DNA from: Tetradesmus obliquus
Taxonomy: Eukaryota > Chlorophyta > Chlorophyceae > Sphaeropleales > Scenedesmaceae
Reading direction: 5' to 3'
NCBI GenBank assembly: GCA_030272155.1
Contig: CP126191.1
Coordinates: 5,602,501 to 5,666,500, forward strand
Length of the DNA: 64,000 nucleotides
This document shows, piece by piece, positions 19,601 through 31,856 of the stretch; position 1 is the first letter of the stretch, and each line of letters starts with the position of its first letter. The translations under genes were made by a program, and so were the position numbers. The notes under the pieces are model-generated. The model did no database searches. It was not told the origin of the DNA and saw only the letters and a list, made by a program, of their open reading frames with translations.

Positions 19601-22600
19601 ATGAGCTGCTGGATGCTGCCCGTGAGGTTGCGGACGAAGATGAGGCTGCAGCAGAGAAAATGTCACTAGGGGAGGCGCTGCAGCAGGCATTTGACAAGCG
19701 CTTACACAAGCCAGCAGCAGCAGCAGCAAATGGCAGCACGGATGCAGTTGTGAATGGCGATGCAAAGCCTGCAGCAGCTGAGGAACAAGAGGGCAAAGAG
19801 CCTGTGAAACAGGAGGCAGACGGACAGCAGCAGCAGCCAGATGCTACCACAGAGTCAAAAGAAGACACAGCAGGCGAGGCTGGTGCTGATGCAGCTGCTG
19901 CTGTTGAGCCCAAGGCAGAGCCAAAGCCAGACGCAGCAGCAGACCCAGCTGAGCAGCCCAAAGGAGCAGGCACGGCCGATGCTAACGGTACAGTAGCAGC
20001 TGCAGGGGAGACCGGCAAGAGCGCTGCTGCAAGTGAAGGTGCAGCTGCCAAGCAGGCCAGCTACACGGCTGAGCAGCTAGAGCTGCTGGACTGGCACTGG
20101 GCCAACCTGGAGTATGGCTGCAGCGCTGCGCTGACTGAGGTGTCGCTGCCTCACTGGAACCAGGTGCGGCGCTGACGGGGCGGGTGGGGCTGCGGGCTGT
20201 GTGCTAGCTTGCTGGGATCAGGCACAGCAGCTGCTGCCAGCACTGCGTGTTTGTTGTGCAGGTCCTGAGAACTGTGGAGGTGTGCAGTATCCATCCATGT
20301 GCTGTGCTGATGCGTGCTGTTGCCTAGCATGGCTGTCAGGGGTCGTGGTGTCTGGCTGCCTGCCATGAACTGCTTGTGCATTCATCTGCTCTGCTTGCAG
20401 GATGAGGAGTGGGGCGGCTTTGGTGGGCCGCATGCCATGGTGGTGGGCGGCTTTGGGCAGGCCATGCAGGGCCTGGCACAGCAGCTGGGAGACGCCCTGC
20501 GCCTGTCAACAGCTGTGGTCAAGATTGAATACAGCCAGCCCGAACAGCAGCAGCAGCAGCAGCCACCGCAGGAAGGTGCGGACCAGGCAGGATCGGACAA
20601 GCCAGAGCAGCCTGCTGACGCGGCGCCGCAGCAGCCTGCTGCTGTGCGGGTAAAGACTGCGCAGGGTGAGGTGCTGGAGGCGGCGCTAGTGCTGGTGACG
20701 CTGCCGCTGGGCGTGCTGAAGGCCGGGGCTGTGGCGTTTGAGCCGCCGCTGCCTGGCTGGAAGAGCAGCGTGGTGGGGCGCATGGGCTTCGGGGACCTCA
20801 ACAAGGTGGTGCTGCAGGTGAGGGGCCGAGGTGGCGCTGAAGCAATGAGTGAAGCAGGGGGGTGTCTCATACTGCCAACAGTAACAGAAGGACGGGCAAC
20901 AGTACGGGCAACAGGCAGTTGCTGGCGGTTTGTATGAGTAGTGTTGTGCTTGCTTGCATCCATACCGTGCTACAGGTGAGGGGAGGACGGGGCTGGGCGC
21001 TCGGGGGGGCTGGCTGAAGCAGGGCGTTGCCTGCCTGCATGCTTGCGGCAGCAGTGGCAGGACAGGCAGTAACATGCAGGAAGAGGCAGCAGTTGCCTGA
21101 ATCTAAGGGGTGCTTCTGTGCATGCTTGCAATCATGCAACTGACAGTGTGCATGCAGTCAGGCTGCTGAGAGCAGTGTTTGGAGGATCAAGTATCTTCGG
21201 TGTTTAGGCAGCCGCTGTTCATGCTACACCAATCATGGATCTGCCTCACACTCGCCGTTGTTGCAACACTAATTGCTTGCGCCTCGCCATTCACGGCCCC
21301 GTTTGTTCATGCTCTGGCTGGCTGCAGTTCCCTGAGGTGTTCTGGGACGCCGAGGTGGACTACTTTGGCGTGACGCAGCCGGCAGGGCCCGCCAGCCGCG
21401 GCCGCTGCTTCATGTTCTGGAACCTGGCGCGCTTCAACGGCGGCACGCCGCTGCTGGCGGGCCTTGTGGCGGGCGCGGCTGCGCGCGCAGCGGAGCAGGA
21501 CAGCCAGGAGGAGCTGGTGGAGCACACGCTGCAGGTGTGTGGTGTGGGTGGGGTTTAGGTGGGGTGGGGTGTTGTGGCTGGGCTGTGCTGGAGCGCATGC
21601 ACCTGCTGCTGCTGGGTGGGCAGCTGGTCAGCCTGCAGTGGAATGGGGTGCACGGACAGCGGAGCAGGGAGTTATGCTGTGCTGCCTTCACATCACAGTG
21701 CATCGTAAGCACTCGCCGCGAGATCGGGGCAGCCGCTTCAAAAGTGTTGCTACGCATAAGCACAGTATGTACCCAACAGTGCTGCTCCTGGTGTAACTGT
21801 CATGCTTCGGTACAGGCGTTGCGGCGAGCATACGGCTCCAAGGTGCAGCAGCCGGTGGCAGCACATACCACGCGCTGGGCCAGTGAGGAGTTCAGCCGCG
21901 GCAGCTACAGCTTCGTGGCTGTGGGCTGCTCCGGTGACGACTATGACGCGCTGGCGCTGCCTCTGGCGCGGCGGCTGCTGTTTGCTGGCGAGCACACCTG
22001 CAAGGAGCACCCTGACACAGTGGGAGGTGCGGCGCGGCTGTGCTTGTACAGATTTTGGCATCGAATCACAGCTTTCAAATATTGCAATGAACATAAGGGA
22101 TGTGGCGGGGTGGTTGCAGTTGCTGGCTAGGTGATGTTGTGCTGCTGGCTGATTTGTATGGCTTGGGTGGGTAGCGGGTCAACCGGTGCTGTGCTGCAAC
22201 GCCGCTGCCGCGCCCCGTGCTGCTGGTGCTGCAGGAGCCATGCTCTCTGGCATGCGCGAGGCTGCGCGCGCGCTGCAGCTGCTGCGAGGCAAGGGAGATG
22301 ACAGCGAGGCTGGACTGGTCAGCTCCCGCACTGAAACGCTCAGCAGGGCAGACAAGCGCAAGCGGCGAAAGGAGGAGGAGGAGGGTGAGCAACGGCACAT
22401 GATTGATTGCCATGGCTGCAAATGTGGCACGGCAAAATGCCAGTGCAGCAGCAGGAGCTGCAATGCCAGTCGCAGCTGCATGCTAGACTGATGCAGTGCA
22501 CTCCTGACCTCAGGAAGCACGGCCCGTGTAAAGGGCAGACGTAGCGCGCTGCCTCGCCGCTACACAAGCCCTGCCACATGCGGCACCTGCTTGCTGCTGC

Positions 22601-25600
22601 AACTCAGCACTGCTGCAACTGCTCGCTGCTGCTGCTGTGCGCAGAGGAGGCTGGCTGGGAGTCTGCTGAGGATGAGGAGGAAGCTGAGGAGGGCTCCGGC
22701 GGTGAGCGCAAGAAGCGGAAAAAGGACCGGCAGCGGGACAAGAAGGACAAAAAGGAGAAGAAAAGAGACAAGAAAGAGAAGAAAGAAAAGAAAAAGCGCA
22801 AGGACAAGGGCGATGAGGAAGGAGGCGCCTCAGAAGAGGAGCAGGGTGAGGCGCGGCAGCGCGCCGTGTGCATGGCAGTGTGCGAGCCTGCGCTGGGCAT
22901 CATGCCTGACTGATCGCCCTCCTTCTGCTGGCAGTAGCTGGTTTACATGTCAACCGCCAGCCGTGCATACTTGCGAGCTGACGCAGCACCGCAGTTGCAG
23001 GAGGCACCAGCAGGCGCATGGGACATGGTCATTAGAGCTGGTTTGCTGTGCTGGCTGCTGCAGGTGCTGCTGGCCGCCGCACGCGGACTGGTGAGCGGCG
23101 GCAGGCTGGCATGCTGCCTGCTGAGGCAGCCAGCCGCGCAGCAGCGCGTGAGCAGTTCAGGCACGACGTGACGCGGCTGTGGCGCGGTCTGCTGGATGCG
23201 CAGCAGGGCGACGTTGCGGTGAGCAGGCTCAACGAACGCCTGGCTGTGTGGCGGCAGCATTTGTGGCGGCAGCATGTTTGGCGGCAGCAAACAGGGCAAA
23301 CTGACAGCGGACTGTGTTACTGTCAAGTGTCGTTGAAGATGAAAGCAAATCATAGCATGTACGTGCACAAGATCAGCACACAGCTCATGCCCAGCCTTGC
23401 CTGGCTTTTTTGTCAAAGCTGGCGTGGGAACCAATGGACCTGCTGCAGTGCTGACTGTGGATCATCCGCCGTGCGCTGTACAGGTTGTGAATGATGTGCT
23501 GTCCGGCTGCGACAGCCTGGACACCAAGCAGCAGTGCATAGCAGCCATCCTGCGCGCTACACCTCAGGTGCGGGGCTGCAGGGCAGCAAACTGCAGCGGC
23601 GCCTGCTGCATTGTTTGTTGGGCGGGCGGCACATGCTCTATTCTGCATCCTAGCACAGTATCTGCTGCGCGGAACCTGTCATATTGCCTGCCTCACGAGT
23701 GCTGCTCCCAGGGCTCGTGCAGCAGCCGCAGGCCTGCCCCTGCAAGTGTATGGTTGGTGGCGAGGTGCCTACTCCAAAACATGTGTCGAACCCATTTACT
23801 GCACACACATGCTTCGCGCCTTGCGTCGCTAGGCACTGTCGCAGCTGTCACAGGACGGCCCATTCCTGGCCACGCTGCAGTCCTGGCTGGCCGAGCTGCT
23901 GCCCGAGCGCAGCGATGCCAATGCGCATGTGCTGCTGAAGATCCTGGAGCTGCTGGGCCGGCTGCCTGACAGCAGCTGGGCGCTGCTGAGCAGCTGTCGG
24001 CTGCTGGGCAGCATCAAGGCTGCTGCTGAGCACCGCAACAAGGAGGTGGCGCAGGCGGCAGCACCCATCCGCAAGGTAGGTGCTGGTGGTGTAGCTGTGC
24101 GCAGATATGGTGACAGCGCGGTGCGCTAGTTGTGGGTAGAGACCAATGAGGTTGCAGCAGGGCGCAGCGGCTGCAGCAAGCACAGGACTGGGACGGGAGG
24201 CAGCTTCTGGCAGCACACCGATTGCAGCAGCACCAGCCGCAGCAGCAGCAGCAGCAGCAACACAGGTGTGACTGGCTACACTGCCGTGCCTTGTGGCTGC
24301 ATGTTATACTGCGTAGTTTTTGTTGTATGCATGCTTGCTGCAAGTCGGCGCGCTGCGTGTTGTGGCACGTGTTTAGGTGTGCGGCATGCTTTGTGTGCTG
24401 TGCAGGCGTGGCTGGCCAAGAACCCCAGCAAGCCCAAGCCAGGCCAGCAGCAGTCGGCAGCAGCAGGGCCCAAGAAGCTGGCCCTGCTCAACCCAGAGCA
24501 GCAGAGAAAGCAGCAGCAGCAGAAGCGGCCGACCTCGTCAGGCGGCGCCCCTGCTAGCCAACCAGCAGCAGCAGCAGGTGGCGCTGCGGGCGGTGGTGTT
24601 GCTGCTGCTGCTGACCTGGCTGGGCTGCTGCCTGATGATGAGCGCGTGCAGTTGGAGGCATCACAGGCAGCCCTGTGGGAGGCACAAGCACAGGTGCGCG
24701 GCTCGCTCGTCTTATCAAGCATCTACTTGCAGACCCATGTTATTGTTCCAGTACAGGTGCAGTTGCTTGACGTCCACTGGTGCTCAGTAATGCATGGTTG
24801 CTGCTGGGTACCTGCAAGCTGCTGATGCTGAGGGAGTCTGCACTGTGGCCGTAACACTCACAAGTATGCCGACCCACCCTGCAACTCATAGCCCCTGTGC
24901 TGCATTTCCTGTACATCCTGCATGCATACATCTTGCTGCTGCAGGCTGCAGCAGCTGCTGCCGAGCTGGCGCAGCTGCAGCAGCAGCTGCCCGTGGTGCC
25001 GCACAGTGGCCGCATCAGCAGCTTTGGCGAGTACAAGCGCACCGCAAAGCGGCAGCAGGCAGACCTTGATGAAGAAGCACAGCTTGAGCAGCAGGAGGAG
25101 GAGGCAGCAGCAGCAGCGGCAGCGGGCTCAAAGCGGCGCAAGCTGAGTCAGGAGCAGCAGCAGGGCAAGTCTGATGGCTCTGGCAGCAGCAGGCCTGGCT
25201 CTGCTGCTGTGGGTGACGCCAAGGAGGCGGCCACAAAGCAGCTGCGGGACTTTGTCAAGGTGAGAACCAATTGTCTGCTTGTACTGCTTGCTGCCCAGGA
25301 GTTGTTGAAGTTGCACCAGGTGTTGCTGGCAGCTTCGCGCGCAGTGATTCAGTTGACGTGTGGTGGTGGTATGGGGTAGATGCTGCTTCAGGAATTGCGC
25401 TGCATGTCCTGTGCTATGTGGTCCATGGTAGCTTGTCCATCGATCAGCGTAATGTTCCTGCACATTGCCTCCCAATGGTCCCCTGTGCTGCCTGCTGCTT
25501 GCTGCGTGTGCTGCCACAGGCGCAGCTGAAGCCCCGCTTCCAGTCCAAGCAGCTGAGCAGTGAGGACTGCAAGTGGGTGCTGGCCAAGGTCACTGAGAAA

Positions 25601-25795
25601 GTGCTGAGCGCCACCACAGCCACTGACCTGGACAGGGCGGGCGACTTTGTCAATGCCAAGAGGGAGAAGAAAGTGGCAGCGCTGGTTGACAGCTACGTGG
25701 CGAAGCGGCAGCAGGAGAGGGAGCGCAAGGGGCCAGCAGCAGCAGGAGATGGCAAGGCAGATGCTGCAGCAGCGGCAGGGCAGGACGCATCCTGA
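16656..25795 (+). CDS. LSD1-type lysine demethylase fused to TFIIS-N-like and SRI domains
   Basis: Twenty exons join in frame to 1411 aa: 16656-16747, 16965-17078, 17199-17263, 17479-17568, 17833-17987, 18254-18340, 18607-18849, 19037-19308, 19593-20163, 20401-20817, 21328-21534, 21816-22026, 22235-22384, 22645-22845, 23064-23218, 23484-23567, 23833-24075, 24406-24693, 24945-25259, 25520-25795. Order: SWIRM ([24 protein letters not shown]); DEK_C-like helices ([15 protein letters not shown]); FAD-dependent amine oxidase ([32 protein letters not shown] with the catalytic Lys, LFAGEHTC). An Ala/Glu/Lys-rich insert sits where animal LSD1 has its Tower. After the oxidase come a Lys-rich linker, a TFIIS-N/Set2-like domain ([11 protein letters not shown]) and an SRI domain ([16 protein letters not shown]). 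The first half demethylates histone H3; the second half suggests binding to elongating RNA polymerase II. Exons 12-15 keep phase across the junction. The start Met is the least certain point. Confidence 0.88.
19682..20044 (+). other. Low-complexity insert replacing the LSD1 Tower
   Basis: Between [12 protein letters not shown] and [13 protein letters not shown], the exact place where animal LSD1 inserts its long Tower coiled coil (the CoREST-binding arm), this protein has about 120 residues rich in Ala, Glu, Lys, Pro and Gln. No heptad pattern is visible. Confidence 0.7.
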
Positions 25796-26516
25796 AGCAG
25801 ATTGCCGTTCAGCTGTAACGCATTCGTCATCAGGCATAGCTTTGCTGGCCACCCCATTCTGCTGCAGTCCTGCAACAGGCTGGGGTTGCAGAAGCCGCTG
25901 TGTGGTATCCGCAGTAGCGCAAGGCATGCAGGTGTGCATTGCGCAATTTGGTCCGTGCAGCCTGCAGGCTGCTGCTGGCCAGGAGCGCCCTTGAGAAGCA
26001 CGCAGCTGGCGTGTTGGGTGTACTGCTATCAAGTGACCGGACAGCATATGAACTGCGGTCAAACACAACGTGTTTCGCCCGTAGTTCAGCGGCTGTTTGC
26101 TGTATGAGACGTGGCAAGGCCCAGATTATTTTGATTGCAGGTAATACTAGAACAAGTAATAGCAGGAGGAGCACCCCTCACCAATAGAGAGGCAATAATA
26201 GTCGTAGTTTCCGCTCCGTACGGGGCGCGGTTGCCGATGCCGATGACAAGGTATGGCTTACAAGAAGACTATTATTATTATGAGCAGGAGGAGCAGCACA
26301 TCAGAACATATGAAGTTGAAGACAGCAGCCATGGTGGCAGGGGGCGCCTCCTAGATGCGTGAGTGAGCAGCATGTTGCATTCAGCTATTGCAAACTGTGT
26401 TGACATGCCAATGCAAGCTTTTTACACATCACTCAAGTTGGATCGCCGACAACAGTTACCGTCAACGGTTCCGACACCCGTCGCTGTAACATCTTGCGCT
26501 GGCACCGATCAATCAA
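25796..26516. other. Intergenic between LSD1 fusion and fasciclin gene
   Basis: 720 bases with no recognised gene. It contains a short (ATT)n stretch near 26268-26282. It should include the 3' end of the upstream gene and the promoter of the fasciclin gene. Confidence 0.4.
25814..25818 (+). terminator. TGTAA downstream of the LSD1-fusion stop
   Basis: TGTAA 18 nt past the stop codon. That is very close for a polyadenylation signal; another TGTAA at 26485-26489 could serve instead. Which one is used cannot be told from sequence. Confidence 0.25.
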
Positions 26517-29500
26517 ATGGAGGAGCAGACGCCTGGGCTACACATGCTATTCGCCAGATTGTCTATCAACAACGTCATGATGCTGTGCAAGAGCGTTCGT
26601 TTGGCCTGGATAGTGCTCGGCCTGGTCAGCCTTCAGGTGAGCTACGACACGCCCATTGTGCTCCTTGGCTCGACACCTCAAACGAAAGGCCTAAACATGT
26701 GTGTTTTCTGCAGGGAGCGACAGCGCAGACGGCCCAGGCTGGGTCAAACACCTCACTGATCGGTGCACTCGAGTCCAATGGCTTCAAGCAGCTGGCTGGC
26801 ATGTTCGGCACCCTCAGGCTGAAGGATGAAGACATTCCTACTAACCTTAACCTCACCATTCTGGCACCCACGGACCAGGTGTGTTGCAGCTTACGCAGGC
26901 TGGGCCTGAGCTGTTGCCGGGGCTGAGTGCACACGCATGCATGCTCAGCAGTGCTGTAGCTGTTGTCAGCAAGCAAGAGTGCCTGTCTCAATGACAGCAG
27001 GCCACACCATTGCAAGCGTGTGCATCAAACATGACGCATGCACGGGCACCGCAATCTCCCCGTGCGCACGCATCTGCCATGCTGCAGGCCATCCAGGACT
27101 TTGCTGCCTCCATGGGCCTGTCCCTGGAGGAGCTGCGTGCACGGCCAGGCCTAGTCGACACACTGCTGAGCTACCACGTGATCCCAGGGCGCAAACTGAC
27201 AGGTGAACGCAGATGGCTGTAGCTACAGCTTGAATGCCTAGTCCACACCACTGCCTGATTGAGTTTGGTACCAGAAGTTATGTTGCTGCAGCCACACACT
27301 AAGGGGTAGTACCCACCCGCATGCACAGTCACTCCACCTGCTGCTGCTGTCCGCAGGTGAAGGCCTGGTGGCTGGTGGCCCGCCCCGCACCGCCAAGCCG
27401 CTCAGCGCCATGAGCAACCCCCAGGACGTGCTGCGCTTCCAGCGCCTGGCCAACGGCACCATCACGGTCACTGACGTGCAGAACAACACGGCACATGTTG
27501 CCGGCGCGCTCATCATGCTGCCGCGGGCCAACGTGTTCCCTGTGGACAAGGTGCTGCTCAATGGTGAGCTCGGGTGCTGCATGCATGTGCTGCGCAGCTT
27601 GGATTCTCAACAAGCAGCAAACCTTGGGCTGAGCAGACATCAGTCTGGCAGTCTGTGTGAACCACTGTGCCGGGAGTGGCTGCCAGCTAGTGAACGAAGT
27701 TTTTTGTCCTCACATTGTGCCAAATGCGCTGCTGCTGCATCTTGCTGCTGCTGCTGCTGCTGCCCCAGGTGATGTGTTCACCAACGTCACAACGCTGCTG
27801 CAGTTCCACCCTGAGTTCAGCTCTCTGGCTGCCCTGATGCCCAAGGCGCCTGGCCTAGCAGGTGGGGCTGGCAGCAGCAGCCGCAGCACCTTAGGTGCAT
27901 GCAGGCACCGTTGCAACTCACGGCCTGTGTAGCCTTGGTCTGCACCAGTTCTACATGCTGCGAGCTCTGGACAGTCTGTACAAGCTAAAAGTTATGGTTG
28001 GTGATGTGCCCGGCATCCGCCAGGCACACGTGCAGCTGAACCAGTGCACAGCAGACTTGCAGCTCTGAAAGCGCATACATTGCCCCCAGCTGCTGCATCA
28101 CAACCCAAACCATGGGGGAGATTGCCGTCCGTGCCCAGGCGTGCGTTGTGGATGTTTGGTGTACTCCTCCCCACTGCTCCCGCTGCCCTCATGTGTTATG
28201 CAGGTAGCTTCCGCGACAACACGTTCAACCACACCCTGCTCGCTCCCACCAACGATGCGCTGGCGGCTGCATCAGCCTTGGTGCCATCTGACGAGCAAGG
28301 CCTGACCCAGGTGCTGCAGTACCACGTCATTGCACAGCCTGGCACGCTGCCTGACAACTTCACACAGGGGGCACCGCTCAGCACACTGCTGCCTGGACAC
28401 AACGTGGTAATCCGCTACAGGAGGTGAGCCCCTCTAGCTTGGCCCATTATGTGCGCGTTGGCCTTCCGCTTGTTGTGAAACAGCACTCAATCGTCCTGAG
28501 CGCTTGCAATGTTGCTGAACGAAATCTGCATGCATGCGCCATTGGGTTGCAATGTTGTGAAGGACAAGAAGCCAAGGTGTAGCAGATTGTCAGGCACAGC
28601 TGCAGCATGGCCGTGCATAACACAAGCAGGGTCCCTTGCTGCTGTACCGCAACGGTTGGTGCAGGGTGACTGTCCCTGCGCGCTTCAACAGCAGCCGCAA
28701 CACGTCCTCCAACACCGCCACTGTGGAGCCCGAGGCTGGCTCGCCTGATGCAGCAGCCAATGTCACTTCAACAAACCTCTTCTCTGGCAAGGTGAGGGCG
28801 GCTGTCAGCATTTCTGTGGGTGCTCAAGTTGTTGCTACACGGTGCAGCCGTCTGGCGTCCGGCAAATCATATGGTGTGATGATGTCACTGACATTTGGCA
28901 ACAATTATGGGTAACCTCACCGCTGAGCAGGCGCGGCAGCTGCAGCCACGCCGCGCTTGTTGCTCTTCTTGCATGCTGCACTGCTTGCAGTACAGGCAAC
29001 CTGGGCAGCGGTTCTTCAGCGGCAATGCTCTTTGCAGCCTGCCATGCGCGTGGCTTCAGCTAGACAGCACACGGCCTGCTGTGCAATGGCAGCGGTTGTG
29101 CAGCTATCTGCTGCTGCTTGCCCTTGGGCAGCAGCCAGAATTTTCACTGTGCTGTGGCCCTGCTGCCGCTGGCCTGTTGCTGTATCAGGGTACTGTCCAG
29201 GGCATCAACCGTGTTCTGCTGCCCGCAAAAGCTGCATCAAACGCCTCAGAAACAGCCATGGCTGGCACCAACACAAACACCTCAGAGACAGCCATGGCTG
29301 GCACCAACTCCACATCAACGACATCACCCGGCCGGCGCCTCCTGGGCCCTGCAGCTGAAGCCGCAAGCATGGCCAGCGGAAGGCAGCTGCTCCGCTATGG
29401 CTCCAACCGTGCAGCTGGGTATGGTGGAGGAAACTCAGACAGCGGCTGTGACCCCACCCTTGACAATGGCTGCGGTGTGCCTGGCAGCCAGAACTCCATG

Positions 29501-29575
29501 ATGTGGCAGAGCTTGCAGGATTCCAGCGAGGCCATGAGCAGCGGGTCTGCTGTTGACGCCGGCGATGAGTTTTGA
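26517..29575 (+). CDS. Secreted fasciclin (FAS1) two-domain protein
   Basis: Eight exons join to 477 aa: 26517-26636, 26714-26878, 27088-27202, 27357-27563, 27769-27861, 28204-28423, 28665-28791, 29189-29575. Exon 1 encodes a hydrophobic stretch (VRLAWIVLGLVSLQ) that fits a signal peptide; internal Met codons at 26544 and 26577 are alternative starts. FAS1 domain 1: SLIGALESNGFKQLAGMF, LTILAPTD, LLSYHVIPG, and the closing VFPVDKVLLN. FAS1 domain 2: SSLAALMPKAPGLAG, HTLLAPTND, VLQYHVIA, and the closing VQGINRVLLP. The tail is Ser/Thr/Asn-rich with several N-x-S/T sequons and a GRRLLG motif common in volvocine extracellular proteins, then a short Cys pair segment (CDPTLDNGC). FAS1 proteins usually act in cell adhesion or the cell wall. 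The donor of exon 5 has a downstream alternative near 27895. Confidence 0.87.
29244..29315 (+). repeat. 36-bp coding tandem repeat in the fasciclin tail
   Basis: Two copies (29244-29279, 29280-29315) encode SETAMAGTN-type repeats with N-glycosylation sequons. In frame, so copy number can vary without breaking the gene. Confidence 0.8.
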
Positions 29576-31306
29576 GAGCAGTCAAACGTTGAATATGACC
29601 AAAGTGCTCAGGTTACTATCAAAAAGCTTCAGGCTCCAACAGGATAATGGGGTTGTTGATGACAGTGTGGGAGTATATGTCATGATAATGGGGTATGTGA
29701 TGACATTATGATAGTTCTGCGAAACAGGTGCAGGCCCTTCATCCAGGGTTGTTAAACAAGGGTTGTTTTTCAACAGGTGTGCTGTTGCATAATAATGGAT
29801 ACAAGTATTCTACAAGTAGCACACCATTGGGTGTGAGCAACAACAACTTATTTGTGTGTTTTCTCTTGGTGCTGAAGTTGTGATGTTGCAATTGCATGTC
29901 ATTGGTGCCTCTCCTGCTGCAGCCCTGGTGTATGTGCCGTGCTTTTTTTTTTTGCAGCAGCATGCAGTCGTGCTGCTGTCTTGACCCGCTATTCACACAA
30001 TGCACAGACGGTACGAATAAGTACTCATTGTTTTTGCTTGTGTAATCTACAGTTTGTGCAGCCTGCACTGATGACACAGCTATCATCGGCTGACCCAGTT
30101 TGTACCCTTGTGATGTTTTGTGTTGAAGCATGTGTTTTGGGATGCGCAGTGGAACGTGTTGCTATACAGCATGCAGCGTGGTGCTGGTGAGGGCGGCTGG
30201 GCAGGGTTACCAGCATTCTGTGGTCTCCACTGTGCAGTGTGCAACACCTCACGTGGGTCAACAACTAAATATGCTTGTATTGCTACAGATTTGAATGTGT
30301 GAAGCTGATGAAGGATTGAAATAGGCAGTTTTGATCTAGTGTCACCATGGGAGTGCTGGGCATGGACGTAATGGCATGACACGTAATTAAGCAAGCAGTA
30401 CTTGTGAAGCGCTGCGTCGGCGAGTCCTGATGTGTTCGCCTTTTGAGTATGCGTGCTTGGCATAAGCATCTGGCAGCAGCTCGGCGAAAGCAGCTGCTGG
30501 CCTTCAGCAGTAGCCCTCCCCCCTGGGGTGTCCCATCATCAGGCATGCGCCACCCTGCCGCAGCACTGGCGGCCAGTGGATTTTGAAGTGAATAAGCCCG
30601 CACATCTCAATGCAGGTGTGGTGGCCTGAAGAGGACGAACAACCGGCTGGCATGACCAGGCCACACGGCTGCATGTGCATTACTGTTGACAACACACGGG
30701 TAACAGCATGCGTGTGCAGAGCTAAGTTGTTCGTGCCGCTGTGTTACAACATTGTTCAGTCAAACACTTTTGGGGACTCTCATTGAACTGCAGCGGCTGT
30801 AACACAACACAGTGTGCCCATCAGATACATTGTAATTTGGAGCCGTTACAAGGGCACCATGTACACGCACAGCTTGTAGAGGACCCACTTGTGGCCTCAA
30901 GCACACACGGTTCTCATGCTGATCAGCTCAACTGAATAGGCTATCATTGTGTAAAGCGCCGCCAATCTCGGCTCAGTGCAATGTCGCTGACTTCAAAGAA
31001 CACACTGTATGAGCATTGCTGTGTCAGTCGCTGTTGCACCCAGGGCACCAGCATGCAGGACAGCATACAGGACAGTACGTGTGAGAAGTGCAGCCGTCTG
31101 CAGTGGTTGGCAGAACCACAGACATGAGGCTATTCAGCACCAATTACAAGTGACATACACACAACCACCTGCCTGGGGACTACAGATGCTGCTGTTCCTT
31201 TGCCCACAAATTGTACAGGGACTCATAAGCACCAACCTGGATTGCTTCCAGGCATAAAAAAGCATAGCTGTCTGCTGAAGGACTCCTCAGGCCAGCACCC
31301 AGCGCA
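29576..31306. other. Intergenic, convergent fasciclin (+) and SurE-like (-)
   Basis: 1.7 kb between two convergent 3' ends. TGTAA occurs at 30041-30045 on the + strand and could end the fasciclin transcript. A run of 11 T lies at 29944-29954. No gene, tRNA or mobile element was recognised; the region is less rich in CAG/CTG triplets than the rest. Confidence 0.45.
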
Positions 31307-31819
31307 TCACGGCGTGAGCCAGGCAGGCAGGCCAGCATCATCCTCGTCAAGCGCAGCAGCCAGCACAGCATCCCTCAGCGACAGAGGGTGTCCCACAGGC
31401 CACGCCTGCAGGGTGCTGACCGCAGCCCTGCTGCTGAACACAGCCTCCACGTCACCAGCCGTGGCGTGGTCATTCAACAAAGTGCCACGCCTGATAACAA
31501 GTGACGCCGGCACTTCCTCCTGCTGCTGCTGCTGCTGCTGCTGCCAGGGCTCTGCTCTGAGTGATGCTGCAACCTTGTCTGTGTTGTCCTGCTGCACGAA
31601 GGCGCCAGTGACCACTGGCTGGGAGCTGCTAAAGCTGCTGCTGGGCAGCGAGCGGCCAAACACATCCTGCTCCTGTGTGCGCCAGCTGGTGCCAGTCTGC
31701 CTTGCAAATCGGCTGCTGCTGCTGCTGCTGGTAGGTTCTGCAGGACCAGCTTCAACTTGGTAGCAGTGCCACAGCACGCCTGGCCTTGTGCTGGCAAACA
31801 CAGGGGGTGCTGAGCTGCC

Positions 31820-31856
<37 letters not shown>

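Noticed and set aside
18978-20051. 357-codon open frame on the - strand (Ala/Ser/Pro-rich)
   Set aside because: It is antisense to LSD1 exons 8 and 9, and its composition is that expected from reading GC-rich CAG-type codons backwards; it has no domain.
22235-23218. Possible boundary between two genes (LSD1 and a separate SRI protein)
   Set aside because: Exons on both sides keep matching phases (phase 1 junctions) without stops, and no start context or promoter-like gap is seen. Kept as one gene but flagged for transcript proof.
26135-26362. 75-codon + strand frame with a Tyr run
   Set aside because: Covers an (ATT)n-type simple repeat upstream of the fasciclin gene; no domain or splice partner.
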